Source of the DNA: Amycolatopsis sp. QT-25
Lineage (GTDB): Bacteria; Actinomycetota; Actinomycetes; Mycobacteriales; Pseudonocardiaceae
DNA length: 64,000 bases
Direction: 5' to 3'
NCBI RefSeq assembly: GCF_029369745.1
Contig: NZ_CP120210.1
Location: 1,922,001 to 1,986,000 of the forward strand
Shown one piece after another: positions 60,472-64,000 of the stretch; the first letter of the stretch is position 1, and each line of letters opens with the position of its first letter. The notes under the pieces are model-generated. The model saw only the letters and a list, made by a program, of their open reading frames with translations. It made no database searches and was not told where the DNA came from. The translations under genes and the position numbers were made by a program.

Positions 60472-61923
60472 TTGATCGACTCGCAAACGCCGCCGCGCGC
60501 CGCCGACCGGATGGGCGGGCGGGCCTGGGGCGTTCTCCTGGTGCTGTGCGGCGCCATCTTCCTGGAGGGCATCGACGTCGCGATGCTGAACGTGGCGCTG
60601 CCGTCCATCCGGGCCGACCTCGGCCTGTCGACGGCGACGCTGAGCGGCGTGGTGAGCGCCTACGTGCTCGGCTACGGCGGGTTCATGCTGCTGGGCGGGC
60701 GCGCCGCCGACCTGTACGGGCGCCGCCGCATGTTCCTCACCTGGCTGGTGGTGTTCCTCGTCTTCTCCGGGCTGGGCGGGTTCGCCACCGAAGGCTGGAT
60801 GCTGCTGCTCGCGCGGTTCGTCACCGGTGTGGCCGCGGCGTTCATGACTCCCGCCGGCCTGTCGATCATCACCACGAGCTTCGAACAGGGGCCGAAGCGC
60901 ACCAAGGCGCTGTTGTTCTACGCCGGCACCGCGGCGGGCGGTTTCTCGCTCGGCCTGGTCATCGGCGGGCTGCTGACCGGAATCGACTGGCGCTGGGTGT
61001 TCTTCACCCCGGTGATCCTGTCCGCCGTCATCCTGCTCGCCGCGCTCTGGCTCGTGAAGGAACCGGTGAAGCAGGTTCGCGTCCCCCAGCGCCTGGACCT
61101 CGGTGGTGCCGTCACCGTGACCGCGGCGATGTTGCTGCTCGCCTACGGCGTGGTCCGGCTGGAACACCCCGGACAGGGCTGGGGCTGGACCGTGGTGTCC
61201 CTCGCCGGGGGAGCGGCGGCGCTGGCGGCCTTCGTGGCCATCGAACGCCGCTCGCCCGCCCCGCTGGTGCGGTTGGGCCTCCTGCGGTCGGGGCCGCTGA
61301 TGCGGGCGAACACCAGCGCCCTGCTCTACGCGGGCTCGTTCTTCGGGTTCCAGTTCCTCGTGACGCTGTACTTGCAGGAACTCCGGGGGTGGTCGACGCT
61401 GGAGACGAGCCTGGCGCTGCTGGCGACCGGGATCGACGCGATCCTCGCGCCGACGCTGACCCCTCGGCTGGTGGCGAAGTTCGGCAACACTCGGGTGATC
61501 TTCGGCGGCCTCGTACTCGCTGTCGTGGCGTACGCGCTCTTCTTGCCGCTGGGGATGGACTGGACGTACGCGGCGATGTTCCCGTCGATGATCCTCCTGG
61601 GCCTCGGCTTCGCCCTCGCCTACGGCCCGCTGACGATCGTCGCCACCGATGGGATCGCCGAAGACGAGCAGGGACTCGCGGGCGGCCTGCTGTACACGGC
61701 CTTCCAGTTCGGCGCGGCGCTCGGGCTGTCCGCGGTGACCGCCGTCAACGTCGCCGCCCTCGGGGACGGTTCGCCGCAGGCCGCGCTCGGCGGTTTCCGC
61801 GCGGCGCTGATCGTGCCGCTGGTGATGGCCGTCCTCGCCGCGATCGTGATCGCGTCCGGTCGTCACCGCGGTTCGGCGAAAGAGGCCGGATCGGCCGGCG
61901 AAGAGGCGATCCCGGTCTCGTGA
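60472..61923 (+). CDS. MFS drug exporter, DHA2 (14-helix) type
   Basis: A 483-aa transporter with about fourteen helices. DVAMLNVALPSIRADLGLS and GGRAADLYGRRRMF (motif A) are in the N half and GLVIGGLLTGIDWRWVFF (motif C-like) follows. TTG start with GGGAGCAG upstream. Proton-driven export of a drug or dye is likely. Its last 61 bases overlap a decayed SRPBCC fragment on the other strand. Confidence 0.92.
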   Translation: MIDSQTPPRAADRMGGRAWGVLLVLCGAIFLEGIDVAMLNVALPSIRADLGLSTATLSGVVSAYVLGYGGFMLLGGRAADLYGRRRMFLTWLVVFLVFSGLGGFATEGWMLLLARFVTGVAAAFMTPAGLSIITTSFEQGPKRTKALLFYAGTAAGGFSLGLVIGGLLTGIDWRWVFFTPVILSAVILLAALWLVKEPVKQVRVPQRLDLGGAVTVTAAMLLLAYGVVRLEHPGQGWGWTVVSLAGGAAALAAFVAIERRSPAPLVRLGLLRSGPLMRANTSALLYAGSFFGFQFLVTLYLQELRGWSTLETSLALLATGIDAILAPTLTPRLVAKFGNTRVIFGGLVLAVVAYALFLPLGMDWTYAAMFPSMILLGLGFALAYGPLTIVATDGIAEDEQGLAGGLLYTAFQFGAALGLSAVTAVNVAALGDGSPQAALGGFRAALIVPLVMAVLAAIVIASGRHRGSAKEAGSAGEEAIPVS

Positions 61924-62015
61924 TCCGCCTGGCCGATGCCGGACGGGACGTCCGTCGCGGTGACGGTCACTTCGGTGCCGTCACCCGCGGCGGCCGGCTC
62001 CCAGGTCATCGTCAT
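61863..62015 (-). pseudogene. C-terminal fragment of an SRPBCC/AHSA1-domain gene
   Basis: The minus strand reads TWEPAAAGDGTEVTVTATDV and then PSGIGQADHETGIASSPAD, close to the C-terminal pattern of Aha1-type SRPBCC proteins (TxVTVTAEDVPxGIxxxDHxxGLxSSLxNL). Only about 50 residues remain of a domain of about 150. It overlaps the end of the MFS gene and touches the amidase end, so it is a remnant. Confidence 0.65.
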
Positions 62016-63010
62016 GGGTTTCGAGGAGTGATGGTGTCGCGGGTGATCGACTCGACCTTCTCCTGCGCCTTCTTGGCGTCGGTGACCCACAGCTTGTAGA
62101 AGTCGAACGGGCAGTCCGCCACGCCCTTGTCGCCTTCGTCCGCGTCCTGCACGCCGGTGTAACCGCGGTGCAGCAGCTTGAAGATGTGGTTCTGCGACTG
62201 GTCGTAGGTCCGCGCGTCGCGGATCGCCGACACCGACAGCTGCGCGTACTGGATCCCGTACTCCTCTTCGCCGGTCTCACCGAGGGTGCGCCCGTCGAAG
62301 CCGATGATCGCGGAATGGCCGAAGTAGGAGTACACGCCGTCGAATCCGGCGGCGTTCGCCACCGCCACGTAACAGTTGTTGGCCCACGCCATCGCCTTGG
62401 CCATCAGGATCTGCTGCTCCTTGGCCGGATACATGTAACCCTGGCAGCGCACGATCAGTTCGGCGCCCTTCATCGCGCAGTCACGCCAGATCTCCGGATA
62501 GTTCCCGTCGTCGCAGATGATCAGCGAGATCTTCATGCCCTTCGGGCCGTCGCTGACGTAGGTGTCCTCGCCGGGATACCAGCCTTCGATCGGGCACCAC
62601 GGCAGGATCTTGCGGTACTTCTGGACGATCTCGCCGCGGTCGTTGATGAGCACGAGCGTGTTGTACGGCGGCTTGTCCGGATGGTCTTCGTGTCGCTCGC
62701 CGGTGATGGAGAAGACGCCCCAGGTCCGGGCTTCCCGGCAGGCGGCGGCGAAGATTTCGGTTTCCTCTCCGGGAATCGTCGCCGCGGTGTCGTACATCTC
62801 CTGAGCGTCGTACATGATGCCCTGGGTCGAGTACTCCGGGAACACCACGAGGTCCATGCCCGGCAGGCCGGACTTCATGCCCACCACCATTTCGGCGATC
62901 TTGCGGGCGTTGTCGAGGACTTCCGCCGTGGTGTGCAACCGCGGCATCTTGTAGTTGACCACCGCGACGCCGACCGTGTCCGGGCTGGCGGAAATGTCAC
63001 CGTGTCGCAT
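62012..63010 (-). CDS. amiE: Aliphatic amidase
   Basis: A 332-aa nitrilase-superfamily amidase that hydrolyses short aliphatic amides to acid and ammonia. The catalytic triad is visible: Glu in [14 protein letters not shown], Lys in [18 protein letters not shown], Cys in [35 protein letters not shown] is the AmiE N-terminus. AAGGAG precedes the ATG. The start overlaps the end of amiS by 14 bases. Confidence 0.95.
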   Translation of the reverse strand: MRHGDISASPDTVGVAVVNYKMPRLHTTAEVLDNARKIAEMVVGMKSGLPGMDLVVFPEYSTQGIMYDAQEMYDTAATIPGEETEIFAAACREARTWGVFSITGERHEDHPDKPPYNTLVLINDRGEIVQKYRKILPWCPIEGWYPGEDTYVSDGPKGMKISLIICDDGNYPEIWRDCAMKGAELIVRCQGYMYPAKEQQILMAKAMAWANNCYVAVANAAGFDGVYSYFGHSAIIGFDGRTLGETGEEEYGIQYAQLSVSAIRDARTYDQSQNHIFKLLHRGYTGVQDADEGDKGVADCPFDFYKLWVTDAKKAQEKVESITRDTITPRNP

Positions 63011-63620
63011 GCAGACTCCTTTTCTCCGAACGGTTTTTCAGGACGCCGAGGGAACCGGCCGCCGCCACCAGTGCCATCGCGATCGCGGCCGCCAGCAGTG
63101 CGGTGCCGCCGTCGCTCCGGTAAGCGCCGGTGAGGCCGAGGAAGGCGGGCACCGTACAGGTCGGCTGGCTGAGCAGCAGGACGGTCCAGCCGGTGAACCG
63201 GGTCAGCTGTTCCTTGCCGAGACCGAGTACCAGGAAGAACAAGGTCCACAGCAGTGCCCAGGACAGCCAGATGACGCCGAACACCGGGTCGTTGTCGTGC
63301 CAGAAAGCGATTCCCGCGTACACCACGGCGGCGCCCGCCACGAACAGCGAGAACCAGCCGATGCCTTCGGGCGCCAGGCCGGCGAGATTCGCGATGCCGA
63401 CGTACAGGTAGGTGAAACCGAACAGGTACAGCCCGGACGCGGCGAGGATCGCGTCCCGGTCCCCGCCCGCCTGGACGATCAGCACGGTCGGGGTGAGGCA
63501 CTGCAGCGCGCCCACGAACAGGTTCGGCACCGCCGCCGAACGGGGTGGTATCCGGCCGAGCAACATCAGGCCGTTGATCATCAAGGCGGCGCCGACGTAG
63601 AGAAGGCCCACGTCGCCCAT
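62997..63620 (-). CDS. amiS: AmiS/UreI-family amide channel
   Basis: About 207 aa with six membrane helices. [18 protein letters not shown] and [30 protein letters not shown] are the AmiS/UreI segments. It lets urea or short amides pass the membrane. ATG 63,620 has GGAGG five bases upstream; GTG 63,626 overlaps that site. Confidence 0.93.
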   Translation of the reverse strand: MGDVGLLYVGAALMINGLMLLGRIPPRSAAVPNLFVGALQCLTPTVLIVQAGGDRDAILAASGLYLFGFTYLYVGIANLAGLAPEGIGWFSLFVAGAAVVYAGIAFWHDNDPVFGVIWLSWALLWTLFFLVLGLGKEQLTRFTGWTVLLLSQPTCTVPAFLGLTGAYRSDGGTALLAAAIAMALVAAAGSLGVLKNRSEKRSLHATR

Positions 63621-63702
63621 GCTCACCTCCGCGCAGTGTGCTCATGTGGAATAATTTCAAATGAAAGTATGTGGTGTATCGGAACGAGTCAAGGGCGAAG
63701 TT

Positions 63703-64000
63703 TCAGAGCCGGGTGAGGACTTCGAAGTCGTAGCCGTCGGCGACCGCGAGGTGGACGTGCTGATCGGCCTGCTGCCCGCGGAACTCGATCCTGCCGCGCG
63801 GGCCGTGATAGGCGACGCCGTCGATCGCCGCGTTGAGCGCTGGCAGGTCGGGCTTACCGGCCCGGCGGACGAGTTCGGCCAGCGTGTGCAGGCCCTCGTA
63901 ACAGGATTCGGCGGCGTTGTTCAAGGCCGGGGCCCCTGGACCGTTGCGGTCGAGGTAACGGCCGAGCAGGTCCATCGCGTCGGCGGTGACCATCGACCGG
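63703..64000 (-). CDS. Amide/urea-binding protein, C-terminal part (AmiC-like), partial
   Basis: The frame is open to the window edge, so the gene starts beyond 64,000. DAMDLLGRYLDRNG, SCYEGLHTLAELVRRAG and YHGPRGRIEFRGQQADQHVH match the end of AmiC/urea ABC-type binding proteins. In amidase operons AmiC senses the amide and controls expression. It precedes amiS and amiE on the same strand. Confidence 0.85.
   Translation of the reverse strand, partial: RSMVTADAMDLLGRYLDRNGPGAPALNNAAESCYEGLHTLAELVRRAGKPDLPALNAAIDGVAYHGPRGRIEFRGQQADQHVHLAVADGYDFEVLTRL

Overview
The window is high-GC actinomycete DNA. Several traits point to Pseudonocardiaceae, most probably Amycolatopsis: a MDMPI-type putative mycothiol-dependent enzyme, a DivIVA-like coiled-coil protein, SARP regulators, an acyl-CoA carboxylase epsilon subunit and many GTG/TTG starts. 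The genus is an inference from family content and codon style; no database was searched.

Left arm (1-9,357). It opens with the 3' part of a 23S rRNA, then 5S rRNA and its terminator, and a 378-bp array of eighteen 21-bp units. Next come cobF (minus strand), a copper cassette (copZ, a truncated 50-aa membrane peptide and copA, overlapping end to start, with convergent csoR), a YCII protein, a DivIVA-like protein, a MDMPI-family enzyme, and a CopC-CopD fusion preceded by a His-rich membrane protein.

Centre (about 9.5-48.9 kb). This is a large specialised-metabolite cluster and the main result. It holds the enediyne 'warhead' set: UnbL (DUF1702), UnbV (ASPIC/UnbV), UnbU, cytochrome P450, DUF5987-like protein, GMC oxidoreductase, the 1,942-aa enediyne-type iterative PKS (KS-AT-ACP-KR-DH-PPTase), TebC thioesterase and a flavin reductase, plus acyl-CoA carboxylase beta and epsilon subunits for malonyl-CoA supply. 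Immediately upstream are a fused E1-like/YcaO cyclodehydratase and a SagB-type dehydrogenase, the two enzymes that make thiazoles and oxazoles in TOMM (azole-containing RiPP) peptides. At the far end lies a 63-aa precursor-like ORF with a Cys/Thr-rich C-terminus and its own strong terminator. I read this as a putative hybrid enediyne-PKS/TOMM cluster. Between them lie a flavoprotein, an AhpD-like protein and several unknown or very small genes.

Regulation of the centre is unusually heavy and duplicated. There are two SARP-HxlR(SCP2) pairs, two AraC-type regulators, two DUF1702 genes, three near-identical NarL-type response regulators, and one 805-aa protein that is two complete DesK-type histidine kinases fused in tandem.

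Right arm (48.9-64 kb). It begins with decayed DNA: a carboxylate-amine ligase pseudogene, a 394-bp internally deleted IS630-like element with 23/25-matching ends, a frameshifted DUF222/HNH gene, and a low-complexity tract. It continues with a DUF4097 protein, divergent LigD-type ligase and polymerase genes (NHEJ), a MarR regulator, a PLP decarboxylase and amino-acid permease, ROK and HxlR regulators, an MFS exporter, a fragment of an SRPBCC gene, and an amidase operon (amide-binding protein, AmiS, AmiE) that runs off the end.
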